Assembly (NCBI RefSeq): GCF_029626035.1
Contig: NZ_JARUBE010000003.1
Coordinates: 1,116,001 to 1,180,000, forward strand
From: Micromonospora sp. WMMD980
GTDB lineage: Bacteria > Actinomycetota > Actinomycetes > Mycobacteriales > Micromonosporaceae
DNA: 64,000 nucleotides
Direction of reading: 5' to 3'
The notes beneath the pieces are model-generated. The model did no database searches and had not been told where the DNA came from. It saw only the letters and a list, made by a program, of their open reading frames with translations. A program made the position numbers and the translations under genes. Positions 36,613 through 45,398 of the stretch are shown here, piece after piece (within the stretch, counting starts at the first letter, position 1; each line of letters opens with the position of its first letter).

Positions 36613-37017
36613 TCAGGCGAAGTCGGCCGCCGTCATCCCGGCTGGATGGTCGGGTGGCCACTGCACGAGCTCGATCCGGTAGCCGTCGGGGTCGGTGAGC
36701 CACGATGTCCGCATCCCTGGCGCTGGTTCCGTCGGCGGCTCGGTGGTGACGCCCCTCGTTGCCAGTTCGGCGAGCGTAGCGGTGAGGTCGTCCACCTGGA
36801 TGACGAGGTGGTTGACGGCGCCGATGTCGATGACCGGCCTCGCGGGATCGTGCACAAGCTCCAGGCTGACAAACGGGTCGTCGCGGAGTTGAAGCATGGT
36901 CAGGCTACCGTACCCGGTCTCGGGGACACTGCCGATCCTGGCGTATCCGAGCGCGCTGTAGAAGGCGAGCGAGCGTTCGAGACTGGTTACGCGAAGACCG
37001 AGGTGTAACATCCGCAT
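36613..37017 (-). CDS. VOC-family (glyoxalase/bleomycin-resistance fold) protein
   Basis: 134 aa. Two beta-alpha-beta3 units: MLHLGLRVTSLERSLAFYSALGY, then VNHLVIQVDDLTATLAELATRG and TSWLTDPDGYRIELVQW. His (HLGLRV), Glu (SLELVHD) and the late Glu (RIELVQ) can form a metal site. Lactoylglutathione-lyase-like in outline, but substrate not assignable. ATG 37015-37017. Confidence 0.85.
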   Translation of the reverse strand: MRMLHLGLRVTSLERSLAFYSALGYARIGSVPETGYGSLTMLQLRDDPFVSLELVHDPARPVIDIGAVNHLVIQVDDLTATLAELATRGVTTEPPTEPAPGMRTSWLTDPDGYRIELVQWPPDHPAGMTAADFA

Positions 37018-37204
37018 GCCGGGAGAGTATCGCCTGTCTCCGGCCCGTGGTGGGCGATGTCCGACCACGCGACGCCAGTCGCGGCAAGCTGCCCGAGAGC
37101 GCAGGTGACGATCGGCCAGGTCCGCCAACAGCGCGATGAGCAGCACCTGCGCCTCCGAGTCGTCGCCCTCCTGCCGTGCCGAGGTAACTCCACAAGGCCG
37201 AGGC

Positions 37205-37756
37205 TCAACGCCGCCTCAACTCGGCCTCCATGCGCTGAAGAAGGGTCTTTCTGGCCTTACCCCGCCGCTCGCGTTGCAACGCGGCGCGGAGTTCCCGGGT
37301 GTCGAGCCCTCGCACGACCTTCCCCGCTTCGGCGACCGGCAGATCCGACAGTCGGTTCGGAGTGGTCACGTTCTTTCGCGCGCGTTTGGCCGGGCCGGTG
37401 TTGGGGACGAACTGCCGTCCGGTCCTGGAAGCGCGCCGTTTCTTGCTCTCGGTTGCCGCGCGCTCCTGGTCGGAGAGCTGTTGCCAGGCCCGTCTGGGGA
37501 GGTAGCGGCGGGTCTCACCGCCCTGGCGGGCCCTGGTCGAGCCGTCCTCGGTCCGCCAATCCTGTTCGCCCCACCGTTGCAGGGAGCGCTGCCGCTCGTC
37601 CTTGGGGCCGATGAACCCTCCACCTTGCCGCTTGTACTCCTGGGTGAGTAACTGCGATTTCCGCGCCGACCACTGCCCCTTCCGACCTCCCTTGTCGGAG
37701 TCGCGGATCTGCGCCTTGAGCTTTTCCCGCAGTTCGGGCTCGGTGTACTTCGCCAT
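37205..37756 (-). CDS. DUF5872-type basic protein
   Basis: 183 aa, strongly basic (many Lys/Arg). N-terminus KYTEPELREKLKAQIRDSDKGG, then GQWSARKSQLLTQEYKRQGG, matches the DUF5872 pattern. The C-terminal half (SDLPVAEAGKVVRGLDTREL) looks like a helical Rho-N-type or nucleic-acid-binding tail. ATG 37754-37756 used; the extension to 37846 is unlikely. A nucleic-acid-associated role is only inferred from charge. Confidence 0.72.
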   Translation of the reverse strand: MAKYTEPELREKLKAQIRDSDKGGRKGQWSARKSQLLTQEYKRQGGGFIGPKDERQRSLQRWGEQDWRTEDGSTRARQGGETRRYLPRRAWQQLSDQERAATESKKRRASRTGRQFVPNTGPAKRARKNVTTPNRLSDLPVAEAGKVVRGLDTRELRAALQRERRGKARKTLLQRMEAELRRR

Positions 37757-38065
37757 ACCGGGACGATTCCCCGTTCGAACGGCCTCATGCCTTCGGTTGG
37801 CCTCCCATGCCACCACGTCGGCTCTCGTGGGTGGCCGAGAAGTCACAGCCCACGATAGGAGGTGTGCTGGCGGACCCGCCGGCCGTCGGATCTGGCGACC
37901 CGACCTGTTCGCGGTGGGGCGACTTCCGCCGGGCGCACCCCGGGCCTACTGTGCGAAGGTACGCGACTGCCCGGCAGTACGCGGCCTGGGCCAGGTCGGA
38001 GTGCGGCGGTTCGGTCCCGCTCGGGCCGGGGCCGGCCACGCCTCCGGCAACGGAGAGGAGTCCTG

Positions 38066-38599
38066 ATGGGCGCACTGATTGTGTCTGTGCAGACGACGAT
38101 GGACAGCGTCATGGATCAGCTCGAGGGTTGGTTCGAGGAGCAGGGGGACGTCGAGCACCACGGGGTCGAGGAGTTGCGTGCCGCCGACGCGGTCCTGTTG
38201 GGCCGCAAGACCTACGAGGAGTTGGCGGAGCTGTGGCCGAAGGGGTCGGGGCCGTACGCTGACCTGATCAACCCGATGCCGAAGTACGTCGCATCGCGGA
38301 CCCTGAACGAACCGCTGGCCTGGAACGCGAAACTGCTCGGCCGGGACACCGTCGAGGAGGTGGCGGCGGTGAAGGCGAAGCACCCCGGATCACTGATCTC
38401 GTACGGCTGCGGCGAGCTGGCCAGCGTGTTGGCGCGCCACGGGCTCGTCGACGAGGTGCGTTTCTGGTTGCACCCGGTGGTCTGGGGTGACGGTGAGAGG
38501 CCGTTCCGGCCGGGCAGGTTGCCGATCAGACTGCGACTGGTCACCGCCGCCCCCTACCCCGCGGGTGTCGTGAGACTGAGCTATCAGCCGCTCGTCTGA
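38066..38599 (+). CDS. Dihydrofolate reductase/RibD-like reductase
   Basis: 177 aa from ATG 38066 with GAGAGGAG upstream. Strand IVSVQTTMDSVMDQL, then DAVLLGRKTYEELAELWP, KYVASRTLNEPLAWNAKLL, SLISYGCGELASVLARHGLVDEVRF and WLHPVVWGDG give the RibD_C fold and NADPH site. Its 3' end overlaps the convergent DoxX gene by 16 bp. Distinct from the paralogue at 21262. Confidence 0.85.
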   Translation: MGALIVSVQTTMDSVMDQLEGWFEEQGDVEHHGVEELRAADAVLLGRKTYEELAELWPKGSGPYADLINPMPKYVASRTLNEPLAWNAKLLGRDTVEEVAAVKAKHPGSLISYGCGELASVLARHGLVDEVRFWLHPVVWGDGERPFRPGRLPIRLRLVTAAPYPAGVVRLSYQPLV

Positions 38600-39174
38600 C
38601 GGCGGGCGGCCGTACCCTCCGTCACCGGTGTCGGCACCTGGTGCAGACGAAGGAAGGCGTAGTCGCGTACCTCGCCGACGGGCAGGTGAAGGGGAACGTC
38701 GTCGGGCACCTGGCCGCAGTCGAAGAGGAGATGGACCGCCGGTCCGGCGCGGTGCCGGTGGGGTGGCAGCCAGTCGATCACCCGGACGACGACCGAGCGG
38801 CGGCGGCCCCAGGCGACGAGCACGAACAGCGCGAGCAGCACCACGGGTGTGATCACCAGTGCGCCACCGTGCAGGATGAACGCCTGGGTGATGGCGGCGC
38901 CCACCATGAGCAGGGCGAGTCCGGCAGCCGCCAGGCCGGCGAGCCGTGGTACGAGCAGTCCGATGCCGCCGGCCAGTTCGAGCAGGCCGACGAGGACGCG
39001 GAACCAGGGCGCCGCGCCCATGTCCTCGAAGGTCTGGACCGCGTACGTCTCGCCGACGAGTTTGGGGCCGGCCGAGGCGACGACGAGGAACACGCCGAGG
39101 ACGCCCTGTAGTGCCCAGAGCGTGCGGTGCATCCTGCGGGTGACCTGTGCGGGCGCGGCATCGACAGCAGTCAT
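38584..39174 (-). CDS. DoxX-family membrane protein
   Basis: 196 aa. Four hydrophobic helices with DoxX features: LQGVLGVFLVVASAGPKLVG, APWFRVLVGLLELAGGIGLL, LAALGLALLMVGAAITQAFI-like segments and PVVLLALFVLVAWGRRRS. A hydrophilic C-terminal tail of about 45 residues follows. GGAAGGA upstream of the ATG. Often linked to thiol or redox stress; exact function unknown. Confidence 0.83.
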   Translation of the reverse strand: MTAVDAAPAQVTRRMHRTLWALQGVLGVFLVVASAGPKLVGETYAVQTFEDMGAAPWFRVLVGLLELAGGIGLLVPRLAGLAAAGLALLMVGAAITQAFILHGGALVITPVVLLALFVLVAWGRRRSVVVRVIDWLPPHRHRAGPAVHLLFDCGQVPDDVPLHLPVGEVRDYAFLRLHQVPTPVTEGTAARRQTSG

Positions 39175-39384
39175 GATGATCGTCCTTCCTGATGGTCGGG
39201 CTTTCTGCCTCCGCCGGCAAGCGGATGCACCGGTTTTGACCGGCGAGGGCGCCGGAACTCATCGCCGATCCCGCGCCGCGCCGAGATTTCGCCGGCCTCG
39301 TGTCGAAGCTTTTCTGTGGGCTCGGGATTGAATCGGGTACGTGGGGGCACTACGACGTGACGTTCCGTCGTTCGAGGAGGTTCC

Positions 39385-39855
39385 GTGAGTACCGTGACCG
39401 AGTCCGTCGACGTCCGGGTGCCGATCCGGGCGGTGTACGACCAGTGGACGCAGTTCGAGTCGTTTCCGCAGTTCATGGACGGCGTCGAGTCGATCACGCA
39501 GATCGACGCGACCCACACGCGTTGGGTCACGAAGGTGGCCGGGGTGACCCGGGAGTTCGACGCGGAGATCACCGAACAGCACCCCGACGAGCGGGTGGCC
39601 TGGAAGAGCACCGGCGGCGACACGAAGCACGCCGGTGTGGTCACGTTCCACCGGCTCGCGCAGGACGAGACGCGGGTGACGATCCAGCTCGACTGGGAGC
39701 CGGAGGGTCTGGTGGAGAAGGCCGGCAGCGCGGTCGGGGTGGACAGTCACCAGGTGAAGGCCGATGCGAAGCGGTTCAAGGAGTTCATCGAGAGCCGGGG
39801 CAACGCCACCGGCGCCTGGCGCGGCGAGGTCGACCGCCCCGACGCCACGTCCTGA
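39385..39855 (+). CDS. SRPBCC-family (polyketide cyclase/dehydrase-like) protein
   Basis: 156 aa from GTG 39385 with GAGGAGG upstream. STVTESVDVRVPIRAVYDQWTQFESFPQFM is the classic N-terminus of this fold; RVAWKSTGGDTKHAGVVTFHRL and a long C-terminal helix (VDSHQVKADAKRFKEFIES) complete it. Binds hydrophobic ligands in its cavity; ligand unknown. Divergent from the DoxX gene. Confidence 0.85.
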   Translation: MSTVTESVDVRVPIRAVYDQWTQFESFPQFMDGVESITQIDATHTRWVTKVAGVTREFDAEITEQHPDERVAWKSTGGDTKHAGVVTFHRLAQDETRVTIQLDWEPEGLVEKAGSAVGVDSHQVKADAKRFKEFIESRGNATGAWRGEVDRPDATS

Positions 39856-39952
39856 TCGGCGTTTCGGTGCACCCGCACTGCCGGCACCTCGGCTCCGTTA
39901 CTTCAGTTCTACGCGGGTGCGCGGCGCAGCAGCGTCCGACGGGCGACGGCCG

Positions 39953-40560
39953 TCATCGCTGCGTGGCCTGCCGGACCATCCGGTTGGCGTCGGTGCGGGA
40001 GATCGCGGTGGCGGGCAGCAGATCTCGGGCGATGGTGCGGATCTGGGCCATGACCACGGTTCCGGAGAGGCCCAGGCCGTCGCGCGCGGCGTGACCGGCC
40101 TGGTGGACGGCCCGCAGTGCGTGGTGTCGTGCCGAGGACGGTTCGCGCCCCCGCACGAACTCGGCGTGCAGGCTTCCTACGGTGTGGCCCAGGTCGACGA
40201 CGGCATGACCGAGGACAGCCGGGATCGGCTCGCCGTCACTGATCGCCGTGTACGCGCGCCGGGCCAGGCCACGGGCACCCAGCACGGCCCGGTCGAGGTG
40301 TTCGGCGCCGAGGCGGTACTCCCGCAGCGTGCTGCGCCAGCGGAAGCGCTGCGGTGAGTACCTGATCACTTCGAGCCCACCCTGAACGGCGTCGGAGAGT
40401 TGGGTGAGCTGCGCCCCCGCTGGCACCCCCGAGGACAGCGTTGAACCTGCGGCGCGTCGACCCGTTCGCTGGCGGGGGCGACGCTCGTCACCAGGACGGC
40501 GGTGCCGCCGGCCTGGGTGATCAGGCTGCCGCGTCCGAGGTGGTCGCCGGTTCGGCCACC
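39953..40560 (-). pseudogene. Degraded FUSC-family gene
   Basis: Two fragments in different frames align with the intact FUSC protein at 22082. The 5' piece (to about 40560) carries LITQAGGTAVLVTSVAPASE, like LVGQAGGTAVLIATLAPME in the intact copy. The 3' piece (about 40426 to 39953) carries LEVIRYSPQRFRWRSTLREY and the C-terminal ISRTDANRMVRQ, like PPEANRIVRAA. The middle (about 80 residues) and most membrane helices are missing and the frame shifts between, so this is a genuine decayed paralogue. Confidence 0.68.
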
Positions 40561-40690
40561 GGGTCGCGTGTCGGCGGAAGAGTCACTGCGCCCTCGCATG
40601 ACGCGAGATACCCGAACTCTCCGTGGACAAGCGGGCGGATCTCACGTGCTCGCGTGAGCGGGTCGAGTGCCTGTTGACTGGATCCGGACG

Positions 40691-41179
40691 TCAGAGGGGA
40701 CCGGTTGCCCCCGGGTCGAGACCGAGGTGTTCCAGTGCCGTGCTGCCCACCCACCCGTCGGTGACGGGAAAACCGTGGCACCGGTTGACGACACCACCGA
40801 GGGGAATGGCCCACACGTGCTCGACCAGGAGGATCAGGACGCCGCTGCCGGCCGGCATCTGCTGCCGCAGTGAACCGATTCGACCGGCAATGAACAGGCC
40901 GTTGTCGTCCGTCGTCGGCTCGCTGGTCAGCGCCGCCTCCGCGCCCGCTTCTGTGATCAACCTGCTCAGCAGCCGTCCGGGCGTCCCCGACCAGGTCCGC
41001 GCCAGGTCGGAATCCGTGAGCTCCCGCATGGTACGGTCCGGACGCATCGCGACGGACCACATGTCGAGCACATGGACGCAGGATTCGTCGCGCATGAGAG
41101 AGCACACCACGTCGTGCACCTCACGGGGAATTCGATTCCCGCGAAATCCGATCATCATCAGCTGCACCGGTCCGATCAC
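40691..41179 (-). CDS. DUF6325/DUF1269-like protein
   Basis: 162 aa from GTG 41177-41179 with GGGAGGG upstream. GPVQLMMIGFRGNRIPREV and the later LLVEHVWAIPLGGVVNR match the pattern of small actinobacterial DUF6325/DUF1269-type proteins, which contain a conserved (E/L)HLWAIPL-like motif. No signal peptide or enzyme motif. Function unknown. Confidence 0.65.
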   Translation of the reverse strand: MIGPVQLMMIGFRGNRIPREVHDVVCSLMRDESCVHVLDMWSVAMRPDRTMRELTDSDLARTWSGTPGRLLSRLITEAGAEAALTSEPTTDDNGLFIAGRIGSLRQQMPAGSGVLILLVEHVWAIPLGGVVNRCHGFPVTDGWVGSTALEHLGLDPGATGPL

Positions 41180-41432
41180 GTCGCCCTCCCAGTCGTCGAG
41201 GTCGACCCCGTGCGCCTGTCATGCCGGGGCGGGATCGACGGACTGACGCTTCCGGGCTGCGGCGTGCGGGAATGGTGGGAAGCCGCTGCGCAGACCACGC
41301 CGGCGTCAGAGTGACCTGACCGAGAGGTGGAGGCGTCGAGCACGTACCCACCGGCGAGGTCGAGCAGGGTGACATCGCCCGTCGCGTACCCCGGAAGCGG
41401 AGGCGCTAACGCGGACAGGGGCCGCCAAGCGT

Positions 41433-41440
41433 TTTCGAAA
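41433..41440. promoter_or_regulatory. TTTCGAAA operator-like site upstream of GH5
   Basis: Perfect 8-bp palindrome TTTCGAAA (CGTTTTCGAAATC context), 87 bp before the GH5 start. Same core as at 46689, 51248, 54107 and 59212. Confidence 0.55.
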
Positions 41441-41478
41441 TCTCTGGCCGGCACCCAACCGCATATCACAAGCTTCGA

Positions 41479-41492
41479 TGGAAGCGCTCCCA
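41479..41492. promoter_or_regulatory. CebR-type box upstream of GH5
   Basis: TGGAAGCGCTCCCA, one mismatch from the CebR consensus TGGGAGCGCTCCCA known in streptomycetes for cellobiose-responsive cellulase genes. Ends 34 bp before the GH5 start codon. Confidence 0.7.
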
Positions 41493-41526
41493 TTCCGCTC
41501 CACCACACCAGCTTTGGGGATTGCGA

Positions 41527-43614
41527 ATGAAGATTTTTTCCATCCGGTGTCATCTGCGCTCTCCCGTCATGCGACGAGGAGTCGCCCGGATGATCGTTGC
41601 CGTCGTGGCCGCTGCGACGATGCTCACGCCCAACGGCGCGCAGGCGCAGCCCGTTGCCTCGCTCATGGTCGACGGGTCTGTGGCGGCGCCCGCCGCCGGC
41701 GACGACTGGCTGCACGTCCAGGGAAACCAGATCGTCGACGCCGCCGGCAACGCGGTCTGGTTGACCGGGACGAACTGGTTCGGATTCAACGCCACCGAAC
41801 GGGTCTTCCACGGCCTGTGGTCCGGCAACATCACCGAGATCACCAGGTCGATGGCGAACCGCGGAATCAACATCGTCCGGGTGCCGATCTCCACCCAACT
41901 GCTCCTCGAGTGGCGCAACGGCCAGGCCGCGGTGCCGTCCGGAGTGAACACCTGGGCCAATCCCGAACTGGCCGGCATGACCACGCTCCAGGTCTGGGAC
42001 TACTTCCTCCAGTTGTGTGCTCGCTTCGGCATCAAGGTCCTGCTCGACGTGCACAGCGCCGAGGCGGACAACTCGGGCCACATCTATCCGGTCTGGTGGA
42101 AGGGCAGCGTCACCCCGGAGCTGTTCTACCAGGCATGGGAGTGGGTGGCCAACCGCTACAAGAACAACGACACGCTCGTGGCGATGGACATCAAGAACGA
42201 GCCGCACGGCAAGCACACCGAGTCGCCCCGGGCGAAGTGGAACGGGTCCACCGACCAGGACAACTTCAAGAACACCTGCCAGGTGGCGGGACGCCGGATC
42301 CTCGCGCTCAACCCGAACGTGCTCATCCTCTGCGAGGGCATCGAGATCTACCCGCGAGACGGCGTGAGCTGGAACTCCACCGTCGAGGGCGACTACCACT
42401 TCAACTGGTGGGGCGGCAACCTGCGCGGCGTCCGCCAGTATCCGGTCGACCTCGGGTCCCAGCAGGACCAGCTCGTCTACTCGCCGCACGATTACGGACC
42501 CCTGGTCTGGGAGCAGCCCTGGTTCCAGAAGCCGTTCGACAGGGCCACGCTCACCGCGGACGTGTGGGACCCGAACTGGCTCTACATCCACAAGCAGAAC
42601 ATCGCACCGCTGCTGATCGGGGAGTGGGGCGGCCGGCTCGGTCAGGACGCCCGACAGGACCGCTGGATGACCGCGCTGCGGGACACCATCGTCGAGCACC
42701 GACTGCACCAGACGTTCTGGGTGTTGAACCCGAACTCGGGTGACACCGGTGGACTGCTGCTCGACGATTGGAAGACCTGGGACGAGCAGAAGTACGCGTT
42801 GCTCAAGCCGGCCCTCTGGCAGCACGGCGGCAAGTTCGTCAGCCTGGACCACCAGGTGCCACTCGGCGGCGTCGGCTCGACGACCGGCAAGAGCGTCTCC
42901 GACGTCTACGGAGGCGGTGGTGGCGGCGGCGACACCAGCCCGCCGAGCGCACCGGCCGGCCTGCGCTCCACCGGCGTGACGGCCTCGTCGGTCGCGCTGG
43001 CCTGGACCGTCTCGACCGACAACGTCGGCGTCACCGGCTACGACGTCTACCGCGAGGGCGCGAAGGTCAACGGCTCCCCGGTCGTCGGCACCGCCTACAC
43101 CGACGTCGGCCTCACCGCCGGCACGGCCTACCGCTACACCGTGCGCGCCCGGGACGCCGCCGGCAACGTGTCCGCGCCGTCCGCCGCGCTCACCGTGACC
43201 ACCAGCGGGGGAGGCGGTGGCCCGACGACGACGATCATCGGGCAGGCGTCCGGCCGGTGCGTGGACGTGTCCGGTGGGCGCACCGCCGACGGGACGGTGG
43301 TCCAACTCTGGGACTGCCTCAACAACCCGGCGCAGCAGTGGCGGCGATCCGGCAACACGTTCGTCAACCCCAACTCCGGCAAGTGCCTGGACGTCTCCGG
43401 CGGGCGTACCGCCAACGGCAGCGTGGTGCAGTTGTGGACCTGCCTGAACAACGGCGCCCAGCAGTGGGTGGTCAACAGCGACGGCTCGGTGGTCAACCCG
43501 AACTCGGGCAAGTGCCTGGACGCGGTCGAGTACGGGACGACCAACGGCACCCGACTGCAGATCTGGGAATGCGGCCGGCCGCTGGGCGGGAACCAGCGGT
43601 GGCGCCTGAGCTGA
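41527..43614 (+). CDS. Secreted GH5-like endoglucanase with FnIII and CBM13 modules
   Basis: 695 aa. Signal region residues about 1-40 (ARMIVAVVAAATMLTPNGAQAQ). GH5 catalytic domain about 55-400: general acid/base Glu225 in DIKNEPHG, nucleophile Glu366 in LLIGEWGG. Gly-rich linker, a fibronectin type III domain (about 430-520, SAPAGLRSTGVTASSVALAW), second Gly linker, then a ricin-type CBM13 trefoil (about 535-695) with three SGKCLDV/QLW repeats. ATG 41527 has GGGGA upstream; TTG 41521 is an alternative. Probably hydrolyses cellulose or beta-glucan outside the cell. Two operator-like sites precede it. Confidence 0.92.
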   Translation: MKIFSIRCHLRSPVMRRGVARMIVAVVAAATMLTPNGAQAQPVASLMVDGSVAAPAAGDDWLHVQGNQIVDAAGNAVWLTGTNWFGFNATERVFHGLWSGNITEITRSMANRGINIVRVPISTQLLLEWRNGQAAVPSGVNTWANPELAGMTTLQVWDYFLQLCARFGIKVLLDVHSAEADNSGHIYPVWWKGSVTPELFYQAWEWVANRYKNNDTLVAMDIKNEPHGKHTESPRAKWNGSTDQDNFKNTCQVAGRRILALNPNVLILCEGIEIYPRDGVSWNSTVEGDYHFNWWGGNLRGVRQYPVDLGSQQDQLVYSPHDYGPLVWEQPWFQKPFDRATLTADVWDPNWLYIHKQNIAPLLIGEWGGRLGQDARQDRWMTALRDTIVEHRLHQTFWVLNPNSGDTGGLLLDDWKTWDEQKYALLKPALWQHGGKFVSLDHQVPLGGVGSTTGKSVSDVYGGGGGGGDTSPPSAPAGLRSTGVTASSVALAWTVSTDNVGVTGYDVYREGAKVNGSPVVGTAYTDVGLTAGTAYRYTVRARDAAGNVSAPSAALTVTTSGGGGGPTTTIIGQASGRCVDVSGGRTADGTVVQLWDCLNNPAQQWRRSGNTFVNPNSGKCLDVSGGRTANGSVVQLWTCLNNGAQQWVVNSDGSVVNPNSGKCLDAVEYGTTNGTRLQIWECGRPLGGNQRWRLS

Positions 43615-43630
43615 CGCGTTGCTGAGCGGC

Positions 43631-43680
43631 ACGGCGTCCCATCCGCGGCCCACCTCGGACCGGCCCGGACGGGACGCCGT
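43631..43680. terminator. Bidirectional hairpin between GH5 and the serine protease
   Basis: Inverted repeat ACGGCGTCCC (43631-43640) with GGGACGCCGT (43671-43680), plus inner ATCCG/CGGAC pairing. The two flanking genes converge on it. Confidence 0.7.
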
Positions 43681-43693
43681 GTCACGCCTCGGA

Positions 43694-45232
43694 TCAGCCG
43701 GTGCGCCACTTCTGGTTGGCGGTGCCGGCGCACTCCCAGAGGATCAACCGCGCGCCGTCGTTGCCGTTCCAGTCCTTGATGTCGACGCACTTGTTGGCCT
43801 GCGGGTTGACCAGGTCTCCGGCGGCCGAGAGCACGAACTGCTGGGCGGGGTTGCCGCTGCAGTTGGCGATCTGGATGACCGCGCCGTTGTCCCGGGAGCC
43901 CCAGGCGACGTCCATGCACTTGTTGTTCTGCGTGCGTAGGCTGCCGCCGGTGAACGTCCACCCCTGGGCCGCCGTGCCGTTGCACGTCCAGGTCTGCAAC
44001 GGCACTCCGTCGGAGAAGTTCGAGTTGGGCACGTCGATGCACTTGTTGTTCCAGTTGCTGATGATCCGGGTGCCGGAGCCGCCGCCGCCGGTGGTGACCA
44101 GGCTCAGTCCGTAGGTGCCGAGGATCTCGTTGACCGGCTGGAACCACATCGTGCCGCCGGTGGAGCAGTTGCCCGATCCGCCGGAGGTGACGCCTTGGGC
44201 CTGGTCGCCGGAGAGCCACGCGCCGCCGGAGTCGCCGCCCTCGGCGCAGGCGTTGCTGCGGCTGAGTCCGTAGACCGCGCCCTGCGCGTAGTTGACCGTC
44301 TCCTCCCGACCCAGGAGGGTGCCGCAGCGCCAGCCGGTCGTCCGTCCCGACCGGCACACCGAACTGCCGATCACCGCGTCGCGGGAGCCGGCGACGGGAG
44401 CGTTACCGCCGGCGTAGTTGTTCACCCAGGGGCGCGACGTCCAGTCGCCGTTGGTGCGCACCCAGGCGTAGTCGTTGCCGGGGAACGACGAGCCGGCGAA
44501 GGTGCCCTGGGCGGCGTTGTTGAAGCCACGGGTGGGGCTGCCGGTGGCTCCGCAGTGACCGGCGGTGACGAAACCGCCGACCACGGCGAAGCCGACCGAG
44601 CAGAGCACGTTGCCGTTGATGACGAACTGGTCGCCGCCGCGGATGTCGTACATCGGGCGCGGCGCGTCGGGTGTCGGCGCGTAGCGGACGAGCGTGTCGG
44701 CGAGGCCGGCGCCGCGCACGAACGCTCGGCCGGCGCGTTGCTGCCCCGGCGCGATCCGCACCACCACCTGGTTTGCGGCGACGTCCACGTACCATCCCCG
44801 GACGGCGGCGCCGGGGGGTCGGCCGGTGGCGCTGCGGTCGAGGGCGGTACGCGCCGAGGACAAGGTCGCGAGCGTTCGAGGGACGAGCCGGGGTCGGGCA
44901 CCCTCGGCCCGGACCGCGGCGGCAGTGGACGCGTCGGCGACGGCGACCGTGAGGAGGCCGTCCGCCTCCAGCCACGAGCCGGCGTACCGGGTGCCGAGGC
45001 GCGAGCGTAGCCGCCGGTCGACCACGGCCGCGGCGGCCTCGGCCGTGAGTCGGGCGGTGAGTTGAGCGTCGGTCAGGTGCAGGTCGCGGCGCATCGCGGC
45101 GGCCATGCCGGCCGGCAGGCCGGCCACCGCTGGTCGCGCCCCGGGGTCGTGTGCGGTGGGTGCCGCCGTCGGGGCCGCCGGGGCCGACAGCCCGAGCGTC
45201 ACGGCGGTGAGCAGCGCCATTGTCCTGATCAT
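43694..45232 (-). CDS. Secreted S1-type (streptogrisin/alpha-lytic) serine protease with CBM13
   Basis: 512 aa. Signal peptide (about 1-27), a pro-region of about 165 residues typical of alpha-lytic-protease relatives (LHLTDAQLTARLTAEAAAAV), then the mature protease from about 195 with His226 (TAGHC), Asp254 (GNDYAWV) and Ser335 (GGDSGGAW). A Gly-rich linker leads to a CBM13 ricin trefoil (about 390-512; NNKCIDV, NNKCMDV, ANKCVDI). The sugar-binding module on a protease suggests targeting to plant or fungal wall glycans, an inference. An operator-like palindrome lies upstream. Confidence 0.92.
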   Translation of the reverse strand: MIRTMALLTAVTLGLSAPAAPTAAPTAHDPGARPAVAGLPAGMAAAMRRDLHLTDAQLTARLTAEAAAAVVDRRLRSRLGTRYAGSWLEADGLLTVAVADASTAAAVRAEGARPRLVPRTLATLSSARTALDRSATGRPPGAAVRGWYVDVAANQVVVRIAPGQQRAGRAFVRGAGLADTLVRYAPTPDAPRPMYDIRGGDQFVINGNVLCSVGFAVVGGFVTAGHCGATGSPTRGFNNAAQGTFAGSSFPGNDYAWVRTNGDWTSRPWVNNYAGGNAPVAGSRDAVIGSSVCRSGRTTGWRCGTLLGREETVNYAQGAVYGLSRSNACAEGGDSGGAWLSGDQAQGVTSGGSGNCSTGGTMWFQPVNEILGTYGLSLVTTGGGGSGTRIISNWNNKCIDVPNSNFSDGVPLQTWTCNGTAAQGWTFTGGSLRTQNNKCMDVAWGSRDNGAVIQIANCSGNPAQQFVLSAAGDLVNPQANKCVDIKDWNGNDGARLILWECAGTANQKWRTG

Positions 45233-45274
45233 CGAACTCCTTCCGGTTGTTCGCCGACACGTCGGAGGCGACGC

Positions 45275-45286
45275 GGGAGAGCGCTC
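45275..45286. promoter_or_regulatory. GAGAGCGCTCTC operator-like palindrome
   Basis: Perfect 12-bp palindrome with central GCGC, 43 bp upstream of the protease start, in an otherwise AT-rich leader. Related to the CebR box (GGGAGCGCTCCC) but with A/T at the fourth position of each arm. A LacI-family site is likely. Confidence 0.5.
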
Positions 45287-45398
45287 TCAGCGTGAAACCG
45301 TAAGGAATCTTTGTCAATAGAAGAATCTCGATTTTGTTTGTGGGCGGGCGCTTTGCCCAGCCGGCTCGACGAGACGAGCGCCGGTCACCGCCCGGACG

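Noticed and set aside
36407..36682. Plus-strand frame MTTNTTGHVAAVDEWLRHRP between GNAT and VOC genes
   Set aside because: Plausible first 25 residues, but the rest loses coding character and overlaps the VOC gene in antisense.
41310..41400. Short coding-like stretch on the minus strand (TGDVTLLDLAGGYVLDAS)
   Set aside because: Good codon bias but only about 20-30 codons, no start or family; kept as part of the GH5 upstream region.
41176..43653. 825-codon minus-strand frame opposite GH5
   Set aside because: Antisense shadow of the GH5 gene, with no domain and composition typical of reverse-frame GC-rich DNA.
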